DNA from: Halictus rubicundus
Taxonomy: Eukaryota; Arthropoda; Insecta; Hymenoptera; Halictidae
Direction of reading: 5' to 3'
Assembly (NCBI RefSeq): GCF_050948215.1
Contig: NC_135163.1
Span: forward strand, 1,426,001 to 1,490,000
Length of the DNA stretch: 64,000 nucleotides
The notes under the pieces are model-generated. The model ran no database searches and was not told the DNA's origin. It worked only from the letters and a program-made list of their open reading frames with translations. Positions 34,762 to 46,888 of this stretch are shown in pieces (position 1 is the first letter of the stretch; every line of letters starts with the position of its first letter). The translations under genes and the position numbers were made by a program.

Positions 34762-37580
34762 TTATGCCGTCGTGTCAAAGAATGTATAAATCATTGCGGA
34801 AATTTGTTCAGGAGTATATTTTATATATTTAGTTGGGTTCTTCGAAAACGATATTCCGCGGTATTTGTTATGGAAAACGGTGTAAAGGGGGACTATAGCT
34901 TGCTGAAGTTCTTTCCGTAACTCTTCTCGTAGTCGAGCATCAGGTACAGAATATGAGCGTTGACACTTCGCAACTTCCTCTAATTCCCTGGTGAATCCTA
35001 AGAATTTTTCTTTCAACGTTTTTGCTCCTGGTTCTGTGAATATGATAATAACGTTTATGAATTTGTGTTCTTACCAACTCCGCCTCAGACATTATACAAT
35101 TTACGCGTATTATACTAATTACCGTAATTATGTTACACGATTTGTATGTTTTACGAAATTTATATATTTTCAACATTACCAGTACGACATTTAAAATGTT
35201 TTAAAAATAATTTGCCACAGACATGCAATTTTATATGTAAAAATAAACAAACAATAAAAAGTAGTCTTTTATTTTCAATTATAAAATATGATAGTATTTA
35301 GAAGAACAAACCTGGTTCGTCAGTGGGCTGTTCGAGGTAAGTGCGTGCTTTTGAAAATGTAGTTGAAACGTAATTACTTTTATCACGTAACAAAAGATCA
35401 TTATATGTATGTTCTGCGTTAGGTTCTGCTAATAAGAGTAGTTCCATTAAAGAACTGCGACGTAAAGCATTTACAACATGATTATGATTATTTAAACGGA
35501 AGAGAGCACGCAGCGCAACGTCCGAGTAACAAGTATCACTTTTACTTACAAGCGCCAAATTTAATTGTGCTAATACTTTTTCTAAAATAACCAAAAATGG
35601 ATTATGTTAAAATACTTCAAATAATATTGTTTATGAATTTTTAAAAAGATATAGAACAATACTAACTAATGTACGTTCCTAAAACGATTCTGTACATGTT
35701 TTCCGATTGTTTTACGGAAATTGTGCCCTCCATATCAGTGCTACGTCTTAGAACAACTCCCGCAGTATCTGCATATTCTGCTAGTTGCTCTAAAAATACT
35801 AACACATTACTTGTATTTTCTGCTACGGTTCCGTCTTTAGGTAAAACTGAGTTCGACTCATTTCGAACGCTTTCTGCAAAATCTTCTAGCGCTTTTGCTC
35901 CCTACAAAAAATGTACATGCTGTAATATCTTAGTAAAAAGTGCATCTATAAATTTAATTTGTGTACATGTAACTTACAGTTACATTCAGAGTATTAAGCA
36001 CAGAAGTAAATTTAGACCGAAGGGCATAGTCACAACCCTCAACAGTCCTTTCCAAATCCGGTTTTAGTTCACCAAGATGTTTTAAAATTGGGAAAATGAC
36101 CAGTACTGCTGAAAAATCACGTCGTACAATGCACCTCTTAGCACGAGTTGCTATACTTTCTCCATCATGAGCTACTAGATCCATGGCTTCACGCACAGTA
36201 GCTTCTAAAACTTGGGCCTGCAAAGTAATCGGCAAAATCTTGGCAACCAGTGATCGTTCAGCCTGCATCAATTTGTGAAGTCCAACTGTTAATAATAAAT
36301 AGTTCTCCATTTCTTGTTCGTCTGGTGCTGTATCCTCTACAGAGTGCGCAGACAATTGTGGTGGTGGTTTTCTGGATGTAGTCAAGGATAATCCTAAACC
36401 GGTAGTCTGAGAAGCTTTCAATAACATTCTGCTAGCTTTCTTTTCTATAGCATGCTGTAATCTTTTAGAGGCTCTTCTTCCACTAGCCTCTTGGCCACTT
36501 ATTGAATGTCTGTTGCCAAATTTAGCTTTCTGTTAAATATAATACAATTATTAATCCATAACAAATTCACTATACGATATTACAAAGTACTTACTGGTAA
36601 AGGACTTCCTGCATGTGTACTACCACCACTAGCACTCCTCTGATGTTCTTTTAACAATTGCAAAGATCTTAAAACAATTGCGGAACGTACAGATGCATAA
36701 ATTTTTACATGTTTACGATGTCCTCTTTCCTCAAGCCAACCAGCAATTTTAAGTAAATCACCTAAAATACTTTCTGGTAATTGACAAAGAGATTGAGGAG
36801 CATCTTCGCCACTAGTGTCTTCATCAGAGCCAATTAAGTCCAAAAGAACGATTGGTAATATTGGTTTACTTTGCCTGGTTAAAATATCATGGAATTCTGC
36901 ATATAAAGCATCTAATCCAACAACGAATAAACTAGTTACATTTTCTAATTCTACTGAACTTGGATTATTTTTCTGAAAGTAACGTTGTGCATTAAATAGA
37001 CGATTCATTGCTTCCAAAAAGCTGTCTAAGCCTCCGGATCCTCCTGGACCTGCTTGAACTGCTCCTTCTACTTCCTGACAAACCCCATAATATCCAATCG
37101 CATGATCTAAAGCATTTAAAGTTCTTTCTATGTCTGGAAAAAAAACATATAAATATGCAATTAATTTTAATCTTTTTTTAATCTGAATTTTAATCTTGAA
37201 TTAGAAATTTTATACTGAAATATAAAATTAACGTAGTTTTATTTGAAGAAAGCATTTCTCATAAACAATAATGACCAAGCAAATACTAATGGACAATGCA
37301 TTTTTGCAAAATACGTACTTTGCTGTTGTGCTTGTAGATTTCCTGTTTCATTATAAACAGGAAGTATAGTACGCCGTAATGTTGCAAGACGTTGTTCTAA
37401 AGAAGAAAGTATTCCGACAACACTGTTAGTTAATTTCCTACTTCGTTCTTCTGCTTCCTTCAAAGCTTCCAAGGAAGCAATTTCTGTTTCTAATTTGCAT
37501 TGTATTTCAAATCTTCGTTCAGATGTGTCAGCTTTTGTAATATGCATCATTTTATCTACAAACAGTTCAATGTCGGACAT
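34762..37580 (-). CDS. Exo70: Exocyst complex component Exo70 (EXOC7)
   Basis: Six exons on the minus strand, 37580-37319, 37133-36595, 36529-35978, 35901-35667, 35581-35312 and 35033-34762, give 709 aa with all phases consistent; Exo70 proteins are about 620-740. The N-terminus is a coiled-coil region (LETEIASLEALKEAEERSRK). The C-terminal half is the helical Exo70 domain, with RYFQKNNPSSVEL early on and ending in YIKYTPEQISAMIYTFFDTT, the conserved PIP2-binding end. Exo70 tethers secretory vesicles to the plasma membrane together with Sec3 and is a Rho-family effector in yeast and mammals. The exon at 36529 encodes a linker (KAKFGNRHSISGQEASGRRA) that is alternatively spliced in some animals. 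No defect is seen. Confidence 0.95.
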
Positions 37581-39174
37581 CCAAACTCCTCAAATACATA
37601 AATAAACGAAAAACTAATGAATATTTTATTAGCTTCTTCAAATGTCAAAAAAATAAATATATCTGATTATACTGTAAGTATAAACACAAACACGCACACA
37701 CATATCTTGTCAAAAGTGATAACTTACGTGGCAATAATTTTGGAATTCTTTAAATGTATGATTAAAATGAACCGAAATGGATCTTATACCACAAATATTT
37801 ACACGTCATGTTAAATGGTGTCATTCATTTATAAGAGAACATAAATTTGACACTTGATATTTTTACGTAATTTTACAATACATAATTTTAAGGTTACTTG
37901 TAGACAGATTACTTGACTAAATAAATAGATGTGAAACTTCGCTGTTTTTCAAGAACCAATTTCCAAGGCGCATGCACAAAATAAATTGTGCTCGAAGAAC
38001 GCACAGAGCATTCTCTATAAGAATCTTCCGTGGCTTTATGTACAATCCTGTATTGTTATCAAATATATACATATATAGTATCAGAGAGGATATTATCACA
38101 GACGAGGTATAGGAGTAGACCAATCACCCAATATATTTTTTTGTCTCACGTCCACGGGGCTCCTACCGTATATATATACTGAAATATATTTTGTATTTTT
38201 AAATAATTCTTTTTGTTTTTTAAACTTAATTATCCTTAACAAATGTTCAAAACTACTTATTATAAATATTGTTGTTCAATCTTTCTTCAATCCCAAATAA
38301 TTAAATTAGCATATGTATAGAATATATATGCTGCAAATGAAAAGCAATAACAGAAGTAGATTGTATAGGTAGCAATTAAATTGTCAAATGAAATTAGTGA
38401 TATCAATGTCGTATTTTTTTTAATTAAATTTAAACTACGTTCTTACTTTTGGCTAATATTCAACTAATTTAATTTCTTATTATTATGTTATTACACTGTT
38501 GTAATTGTAATTGCACAGGAAAGAAGACTGATGTAGTAGAAAGAATTCGATCTGGGACCAAAATATTCTCAGCTGGAGACGTTACGTTATTATTATTATT
38601 ACATTACGTCTCCTTCGATGCACTCGCGTAATAGGCGTAATGGAATTAAAAGGAAACAACATTCTTTTGTTTCATTCATCATATAGTCCTAGCTGGTAGT
38701 AATCCGCGACGATGGCTCATTCATTACGTCAGGAAATAAGTATTAGTGTGCGCAACTTGCTATTGGTACAGTAATGATAAACACACACTAAATTTTAGTC
38801 GCAGTAAAGTAAAATTCTGAATAAAATAGGGTACCTTGATCACCCTGCAAAATTTTTAAAAATTGTTATGATTTGATTTTTAATTATTCCGGTGCTTTCC
38901 CGCCAATATCACTGCCCCACTACCTTTTCCTCATAAAATAGATACGTTATTGTTTTGGGCGCACATGCGCAAAAAAAGTTGGATGACCATTGGATCTCAC
39001 CACTGTTTCAGGGTGTTTCAGGGGTTTTCAGGGGTTTCCAACCACTCCCAGCACTTCTGTAATATCAACTGATTTTAGAATAGAACCGGATAATAGTTTA
39101 CTTTTCAGTAGTTATTTTTCTTTCTAGTTTCTTGAAATATTTAGGACGTTATTTGCTTTTCCGAGTCTAAGAAA
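37581..39174. promoter_or_regulatory. Divergent upstream region of Exo70 and the R2D2-like gene
   Basis: No coding signal. It contains a MITE copy (38768-39005) ending 170 bp before the R2D2-like start codon and GCGCATGCAC near 37968, one base from the NRF1 core. A short inverted GACGTTACGT...ACATTACGTC flanks an ATT run around 38577-38610. Confidence 0.4.
38768..39005. mobile_element. MITE family 'CAGTG', copy 2 (internally deleted)
   Basis: It has the right end (GCGCACATGCGC ... CACTG at 39001-39005) and the conserved TTTTAGTCGCAGTAAAGTAA block at 38793. The left palindrome block is missing and the middle third is deleted relative to the copy at 57037. The left boundary is approximate. Confidence 0.6.
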
Positions 39175-39731
39175 ATGTTTAAAACACCTGTATCAACCTT
39201 ACAAGAAGGCCTTGTGAAAGGTGGCAGCTCTCTACCTGTGTACACAGAAGTTTCTTTTTCAATTGGACCTCAAACAACCGAATTTGTTATTTGTGTTACT
39301 TGTGATAAGTATACGGCGAAAGGCTCTGGAACTACTAAGAAAGAGGCTAAACAGAATGCAGCAAAGGCAATGATAGAGTTGTTGGCTTCGTTAAATTTCT
39401 CGAATTTTTCAGCGTTGAAGCTTCCAACAGAGCAAAAGGCCTTAGGACATAACTTACAAAGTTCTATAAATTTATCAGATTCTTCTTCAAGTTCTTTACC
39501 CACATGTTCAGAAGATATATTTACAAATTACGTGGGATCTTTAATGGTAAGCACATTTTGAAATGTCATTGACATTATCAATGTCATTGCTAACAGATAT
39601 TAGTTATATTTACTATGAATGTAAAGAAAATGTATTTCTTTAATTTATTATTTGGCGGTATATTTTCTATGTACATAGTGACAGTGGAGTAGAGAATGTT
39701 CCAGGCGGTAGATAGAGAGGGAGAGAGAGAT

Positions 39732-39768
<37 letters not shown>

Positions 39769-40050
39769 AAAGACAGATGAAATGTTTTGTAGAGTCATGG
39801 GGGAAAATCAGTAAAAGGTTGTGTCGAAACATTAACCTCAGTAATAAAGAATCATTGGTAAAAGTTGGTACGTTGCTCTGAAAAGGAGATTTTAATTTGG
39901 TTTACCTGAAAAGGAGAAACGACAATTAAAGATTATTCTCCAAGTGACAATTCCCTTTTACCAACGATTCTTTATTACTTAGGTTAACGTTTTGACACAA
40001 CCTTTTACTGTTTTCCCCCATGACTTTACAAAACTTTCCATCTGTCTTTC

Positions 40051-40119
<69 letters not shown>

Positions 40120-40886
40120 CCGTCTGGAACGTTCTCTACTCCATTGTCACTTGAAGATATACCACCAAATAATAAATTAAAGAAATACATTTTCTTTACA
40201 CGAATATAACTTTACAGGAATACTGTGTCAAAAATAGAATGCCCGATCCCTGTTTTGATGTTGTTTCCATCACTGGAGAATCTCATAATCTCACATTTAC
40301 AATGAGTTGTACTATTGGCTCTGTGAGCAAACAAGCGTCTGCAACTACAAAGAAAGCTGCCAAACAAAATGCAGCCAAAGAAATCTTGCAACATTTAGAA
40401 GTCAATACAAACTGCAACAGCACAGATATTGACGAAACAAGTGAAATAACAGAGGAATTTATGAATCTAAAGTTGGATTTACCCAGTAGTACAAATGGTC
40501 AAGAAATTGAAGACGTTTACACCAAATTAAAGAATAAACCTATTAAATCCGTAAAACATATAAGGATGAAGGAGTATCATATTATATTAGCTAACATGTT
40601 TAAACATACTTTCAAAATGCAAATGCATTATTTGAAGAGTCTGTATCGAAAGGGGGAATATTGCACAAGAAACGTAACCGAAATAAAAGCCATTATTGAA
40701 GACAGTTTGAACGCATCCATAAAAATGATGAATATTAGATCGCAAAAATATGATCGATGTATAGTTGGAGTCAAGTTAACAACTGTCCCTTTTGTGGTTC
40801 AATTTGGTATAGATAAAACTTTTGTGCTGGCAGAGAGGAAAGCCTTGAATAAACTAATTGGATATATAATGGTGTTCAGCATTTGA
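39175..40886 (+). CDS. r2d2: R2D2/PRKRA-like protein with two dsRNA-binding domains
   Basis: Two exons, 39175-39546 and 40218-40886, give 346 aa (Drosophila R2D2 has 311). dsRBD1 starts TPVSTLQEGLVKGGSSLPVY and ends in the basic helix TTKKEAKQNAAKAMIELL. dsRBD2 spans the splice junction, from NYVGSLMEYCVKNRMPDPCF to TTKKAAKQNAAKEILQHL. The C-terminal 120 residues look like a diverged third domain or Dicer-binding tail. R2D2 works with Dicer-2 in loading siRNAs into Argonaute-2; Loquacious is the miRNA/endo-siRNA relative and has a clear third dsRBD. The missing clear third dsRBD favours R2D2, but Loqs/PRKRA is not excluded. The only coding intron is 671 bp and is mostly a hairpin. Confidence 0.78.
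39603..40212. repeat. Large inverted repeat filling the R2D2-like intron
   Basis: The left arm at about 39603-39862 pairs with the right arm at about 39955-40212. The loop is about 90 bp. Matching blocks include AAAGAAAATGTATTTCTTTA and GGTTGTGTCGAAACATTAACCT with their inverted partners. Each arm contains a dinucleotide tract, (GA)n at 39718-39770 and (CT)n at 40055-40114, also complementary. The right arm reaches the splice acceptor region (acceptor AG at 40216-40217). Confidence 0.88.
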
Positions 40887-42864
40887 GGTATTTTTATAAT
40901 ACATTTTGATAAATAATTAATCTCTCCTTTTTTTTCGTGTATTCCAGAAGAGTAAACAGAATCGCGGAATGTTAAGGGAGAAAACGTTACTATAAAATGT
41001 AATAAGTTTTCTATGCAATAATTGAATGAATGATGTAATCAAATTTGAATTCTCATTGTCAGTAAGATTGGTTCAAAACTAAATATCGTGAACATAGCTG
41101 TCTTGAAACGTAAGAAGGTACGACTTGTATAAAACTCTGAAAAAGAATGACTAATGGCAAGCGGTGTAAAAAAAAAGGAAAACCCGAGAAACAAAAAGGA
41201 AAACGCGAGAAACAAAAAGGAAGGAGAAAAAAGAAGAAATATAAAAGAAAGGAAGGCAGACAGAAAGGTGCATTTCTACAGGCAACCGATAGAAAAGAAA
41301 GGGCGTACTCTCGTGAGCACTCTCATTTCCTCTCTGGTATATAGTTTTTTTAATTTTTTATTTTTCCATTATTTAGGCTAAGTTTTCATGTATTTATTTA
41401 CTATTTATACTATTTTGTAACAGAGTAATGTATATGTCTTGTACAATTAAATATAAAGAAATTTTTAATTAAATTTACGCTTACTATTCGTAACCAGGTG
41501 GCCCCGGCGCGCATCCCCTCCCTAGTTCCGCACATCGTACACGAGTTTGCAAGGGTACGGGAGTCCCGCTCTCATTTCTTAATAATGCAAAGATAATACT
41601 GTTTTGTAGTCAAAAGCGTTAGATAAAGGTTCAATCTAGGCGACAAAGGTCCTCAGAAGTCCTACTTTTGCGTTTTTTGCCGTAATTTGCAATATCAGCA
41701 GCATGCTGATTTCGTGTGTTGTCGAGTGACATTATCGTAAATATCGAGAGATTTAGAGCTCGTATGGAGTTCGTAGGACCTTTCCCGCCTAGCGGGAACA
41801 TATAGGATCTCAATGCAACGCCAATCACGTTGTATGCTTACGTATTAATCAAATGATTGCGGGAACCCACAAACATTGCATCATTGAGGAAAATTGGACA
41901 TTTTATCAAAATATAGTTCCGGCATTTTTCGTTACGAGCGCTGTACTCTGTTCCCGATCTCTCTCATCGTCAGCAGTTACTGTATCGGTAAAACAGAGGC
42001 CTATAGGAGCATGCGCGGCGCGACAGCGTGGATGGCGCTGTCGTAGCTTCATTCGAATAGCCGTGCCGCGGCACACTCACACACCGCCTGGTCGGCGTGT
42101 ACGTGTGCCTACGCGGATCGCAAGGGTCCGGGATGCCTGGAAATATTTCCCAATAATGCAGAGACGGGACTTTTCCATAGTGAAAAGAGCTAGAAGTTCA
42201 ATCTAGGCGGGAAAGTTCCTCAGCAGTCCTACTTTTCCATCATCGAGAAATGATTAGCAATATTCGGCAGCATGTTGTCCGCCAGAGAGGCCTGTAGGAG
42301 CATGAGCGTCTCGTGACGCCACGCATGTTTCGAACGCCTCGCGAAATTCACATTTTGGCCTCTGAATCAAAATAACTAGAGGGTTATGAAATCATTGCAA
42401 CGGGAAAATTGTGATTTCATTAGTTTCTTTTCGCATAAATCGATTTTTTCCAAAATCCTGAGGTGACAGACAAATTTTTTGATCGGATTTGAAGTCAGCG
42501 TGATAAAGTCTACGAGAAAAGATGTGCAGAAAGTCAAGAAAAATCTAACCGTGCATGGCATTGGATAAATCACAATTTCAGTTAAATATTCCAAGTTTAT
42601 TTTCAAAGTTAAAACATGTTTGTACCATAGTCTCTCTATTTTTCCCTTATTTTGCAATATTTTAACTTCTAAAAAAAAATCATAGCTCTACCTCATTTCT
42701 ATCGAAAGTTCTTTGAGTTTGACAGAAACTTCGTCACTTTGTCAAATATAGTGTTACGAGTATCGATATGTTACGATATCGAGACATCGCGCCGGATGGT
42801 CTTCGTTGTATCGTCGTCACTAAGACGACGCGGCTAACTTCTTGGTTTTATATATTGTATACAT
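40887..42864. other. Downstream of the R2D2-like gene: no gene, fragments of repeats
   Basis: AT-rich 3' flank, then a GC-rich part (41490-42340). It contains one end fragment of the foldback family (41313-41336) and a diverged direct repeat (41549-41669 and 42120-42238). No credible coding frame was found. Confidence 0.5.
41549..42238 (+). repeat. Diverged direct repeat pair (about 120 bp units)
   Basis: Unit 1 (41549-41669) and unit 2 (42120-42238) share GCAAGGGT at the start, TAATGCA, GTTCAATCTAGGCG, and TCAGNAGTCCTACTTTT at the end, in the same order. They may be two copies of one unknown element. Confidence 0.55.
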
Positions 42865-42930
42865 CAGAGAGGATAGGAGAGTGCTCACGCCCGGGGTTTC
42901 GGCGTTCCCACTTTCGTGACATCGCCGCAT

Positions 42931-43070
42931 TAGCATGGCACAGAACCGTGTCGTCTTTCCTGGAACAGAACCGTGTCGTCTTTTAGCATGACACAGAACC
43001 GTGTCGTCTTTCCTGGAACAGAACCGTGTCGTCTTTCCTGGAACATGACCGTGTCGTCTTTTAGCATAAA
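42931..43070 (-). repeat. Tandem units in the left foldback arm (five)
   Basis: Five units share CAGAACCGTGTCGTC (ATGACC in the last), joined alternately by TTTCCTGGAA and TTTTAGCATG links. All five carry the variant GTGTCGTC. Confidence 0.8.
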
Positions 43071-44199
43071 ACTGAACGCACATTATTTTTTTAACCAGGA
43101 TTAGAACGTACAGCTTAATTGTTGTATATGAAATATGTAACTAACATGTAAATCTTGGGTACAAAATCTCTAATTAATATAAATTAAGAATAATATTAAT
43201 TGTAATGATACGTATTTTATTTCTTTCCAATTTTGTAGTTGCAAACTCTAGTTGTAAAAAATGGAAAACCCGGAAAAATTCGAACAAATACAGATTTCAT
43301 ATCGAAGTTTAAAAGCGACCACCCTGAAAATTAATTTAATAATGAGCTATTGTCATCAACACTATCTTAAATTTTTTCATATATTTAGCTACTGTTATTA
43401 TTAATTGAAAAAAATGTTCTTTCATGAATAAATATTTTTTCCACCTCAGCACCATAAGATTTTTACTAGATGACTTTAAAAACATATTAGAACTATTTTT
43501 AAATAATTTTAGTCGAAAACATTCTAGTTTACTCTTTATTTCACCGTTCTACTAATTTTTTATGGGCTGCATTGCAGCTCTGTTTAACATTAATTTACAA
43601 CTCGATACCATAGTACCATCCATATTCAAGGAAGAACAATTTTTTGCGACGATCATTGAAAAAACAAAATAGTTTCCACAATGCAGTACTTTAGTGCGTT
43701 TGTGACTTAGCGCCCAGAACACCTACCTGTGTTCTGTGTCCCATCTGGAGTTTTATGGTACGCTAACAATCGCTATTGAGTCGCAAGCCAGACCGTACAA
43801 GCGAATGCATCCACAACTTCCAGAGACCTGCCTCCAAACCTAATTAAAGGAAGGCTAAACATGCAGTGTGCACGAAACTCCTCAAAAGAGGTGGATTACA
43901 GTCGCTCGTGTCATAAACCGCATTCGATACTTCATCGACAGGGTGATCTTACATATTGCCGTAACAGTTCCTGAACACATTATCATTCATCTGAAACTGC
44001 TTTGTACGGTATTACACACGCCACATAATTTTTATTTTCTAATTTTGTCAAAGTAGTATATATAACAGAATCATACAAGTGTCTACAATTACTTGAATTC
44101 CAAAATACAGAGCGTTTCTTCCTCTGCGACTGTAAAAAAAGGACTTTAAAAGAATGTTTAGATAACAGGTGGGCTGTCCTTCCAAAAGGCACCTGTGGC

Positions 44200-45623
44200 C
44201 AGAGTTGGGCATTATTTAGATAAAAAATTATTTAAATAACGATTCGAATAAAAGATACTTTATCCTTATTCGTTATTCGAAGGTTCGAATCAAAAAAGTA
44301 TCTTTATTCGACGAGTATCAGATAAATAATTTTATTCGACGAGAATTTATCCGACGTATAAAGATAATTTTTTTTATTCGAAGCGGATTTATTCGAACTT
44401 CGAATAACTTTTGCCGAGCGCCGAGCATCAAAGACTCAGCGAGGACAGACGACATACAATGTAAGCGGATGGAGAATCGCGCACGAATGAAAGTTTAAAC
44501 TTTTAGATTTTTCAACATATCCTCAAAAAATTGTGACGAGCGAATGGAGGGGATTTTCCAGATGAAAATGAGATCAAATTCGAGTGTAATCGAACAAGTT
44601 TCACTGATACGTAATGGTACGATAAAAATTACAATCTCATTAAAGACAGTCCAAATGATGTCGTGTTTGGACTCATTTCGATCGGAACAAGCTCTACAAC
44701 TCATTCGTCTTAAAATATTGTTCTGATTAAAAACATACAAGCATAAATTGCCAATAATGCTGGATTCCCCATCTGCTTACATTGTAGGCTGTTGGTCGGT
44801 CGCTGGTCTTTGAAGTTCCGAGCTCGCAGAGTCGCGAGATATCGGTGTGAAACAACTACCAATCCAATTGCAAAACTTCATTATTTTTCATGATATTTTT
44901 ATGGGACTTGCGCCAACTAATTCCTGGCATTCTTCTGATTAAAATGACACTAAACACGGTACAAATTGGACTGTATCCGAAACTTCGACACTTCGAAACT
45001 TCGAACCTTCGATTCGTTTTCAGTTAACGGATAAAAGGAATAAATTTTCATAATTTGTTTCTATATTCACCATCTGAATTATTTCAATAATTTATTGTTA
45101 AGATAATATATTTATTATTTGAATTATCATTTCGATAGTTCACTGATAAAATAATTGTTTAAATAAATAAATTTTTACAATTTGTTCCTATATTCATTAT
45201 TTGAATTGTTATTTCAATTATTTGCCGAACCTTCGAACCTTCGATTTTCATCACCTTCGAAGGTCCCTTCGTTCCTTCGAATCCTTCGAAGCTTCGAAGT
45301 GTCGAAGCTTCGGAAAAGTAACAGCCCTACTTTGAAGCTCGGCGCTCGGCAAAAGTTATTCGAAGATTTATTCGAAGCCTTCGAATAAAAGATACAGATA
45401 AAAGATGAAAAAATTATTCGAAGTTCGAATAAATCCGCTTCGAATAGAAAAAATTATCTTTATTCGTCGGATAAATTCTCGACGAATAAAATTATTTATC
45501 CGATACTCGTCCAATAAAGATGCTTTTTTTTATTCGAACCTTCAAATAACAAATAAAGATAAAGTATCTTTTATTCAAATTTTCATTTAAATAATTTTTT
45601 ATCCCAAATAATGCCCATCTCTG
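44200..45623. mobile_element. hAT-like non-autonomous element at the palindrome centre
   Basis: The left end CAGAGTTGGGCATTATTTAG and right end AATAATGCCCATCTCTG (45607-45623) are inverted terminal repeats of hAT style (CAGAG..TGGGCA). Subterminal sequence is full of TTCGAATAAA and TTATTCGAAG words in inverted order (44240-44425 and 45335-45600), so this element is itself a hairpin. The inner 900 bp carry no recognised transposase. No clear 8-bp target duplication was seen. Confidence 0.68.
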
Positions 45624-46619
45624 CGAGGGCCGTTAGCACCGTGAAAGATTTACTTAATATTTAATTGAATTTAATAATTACAAAGAGTGTATCATGAACA
45701 AAGTGCATGCACTTGGAACTGTTACAGAAATATGTAAGATCACCCTTTCGATGAAGTATCGAATGAGGTTTATAACACGAGCGACTGGAATCCGCCTCTT
45801 TTGAGGAGTTTAGTACACACTGCATGTCTAGCCTTCCTTTAATTAGTTTTGGAGGCAGGTCTCTGGAAGTTGTGGATGCATTCGTTTGTATGGTCTGGCT
45901 TGCGACTCAATAGCGATTGTTAGCGTACCATAAAACTCCAGATGGGACACAGAACACAGGTAGGTGTTCTGGGCGCTAAGTCACAAACGCACTAAAGTAC
46001 TGCATTGTGGAAACTATTTTGTTTTTTCAATGATCGTCGCAAAAAATTGTTCTTCCTTGAATATGGATGGTACTATGGTATCGAGTTGTAAATTAATGTT
46101 AAACAGAGCTGCAATGCAGCCCATAAAAAATTAGTAGAACGGTGAAATAAAGAGTAAACTAGAATGTTTTCGACTAAAATTATTTAAAAATAGTTCTAAT
46201 ATGTTTTTAAAGTCATCTAGTAAAAATCTTATGGTGCTGAGGTGGAAAAAATATTTATTCATGAAAGAACATTTTTTTCAATTAATAATAACAGTAGCTA
46301 AATATATGAAAAAATTTAAGATAGTGTTGATGACAATAGCTCATTATTAAATTAATTTTCAGGGTGGTCGCTTTTAAACTTCGATATGAAATCTGTATTT
46401 GTTCGAATTTTTCCGGGTTTTCCATTTTTTACAACTAGAGTTTGCAACTACAAAATTGGAAAAAAAATAAAATACGTATCATTACAATTAATATTATTCT
46501 TAATTTATATTAATTAGAGATTTTGTACACAAGATTTACATGTTAGTTACATATTTCATATAAAACAATTAAGCTGTACGTTCTAATCCTGGTTAAAAAA
46601 ATAATGTGCGTTCAGTTTT

Positions 46620-46707
46620 ATGCTAAAAGACTGACCGGTTCTGTGCCATGCTAAAAGACTGACCGGTTCTGTTCCAGGAAAGACTGACCGGTTCTGTGCC
46701 ATGCTAA
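46620..46707 (+). repeat. Tandem units in the right foldback arm (three)
   Basis: Three units, GACTGACCGGTTCTGTGCC in plus-strand reading, are the inverted partners of the left-arm units. They carry the variant GGTCAGTC in place of GTGTCGTC in every unit. Confidence 0.8.
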
Positions 46708-46771
46708 AGCGGCGATGTTACGAAAGTGGGAACGCCGAAACCCCGGGCGTGAGCACTCTCATTCCTCTCTG

Positions 46772-46888
46772 ATGCAAGTTCTTATACAGGCTAAAAAGGT
46801 GATGCAGGTTCTGGTCCAGGCTAAAAAGATGATGCAGAAAAGTAGGGACACTAAAACTCCGAGTGTGAGCACTCTCATTTCCTTTCTG
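46772..46888 (+). repeat. Partial second end of the foldback family
   Basis: Immediately after the foldback end comes a 117-bp piece with GATGCAGGTTCTGGTCCAGG units, then CTAAAACTCCGAGTGTGAGC and a second terminal motif ending TTTCTG at 46888. It matches the solo copy near 56690-56827. Confidence 0.7.

Larger units (their letters stand above)
42865..46771. mobile_element. Foldback element: palindrome with about 1.1-kb arms
   Basis: The ends CAGAGAGGATAGGAGAGTGC (42865) and its inverse, ending CCTCTCTG (46771), open long arms. The high-identity parts are 42865-43975 and 45715-46771. Matching landmarks are the CCCGGGG/CCCCGGG block, AAAAATGGAAAACCCGG, GCACTAAAGTACTGCATTG and its inverse, and the GATCTTACATAT block. 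Just inside each end is an array of about 25-bp tandem units (42931-43070 and 46620-46707). A hAT-like element occupies the centre. No transposase frame was recognised; class is uncertain. Confidence 0.82.

Noticed and set aside
41147..41381. Lys/Arg-rich frames after the R2D2-like gene
   Set aside because: They arise from purine-rich low-complexity DNA and run into a foldback-family end.
42820..43083. Minus-strand frame with repeated KTTRFC-like units
   Set aside because: The peptide repeat only reflects the DNA tandem units of the foldback arm.
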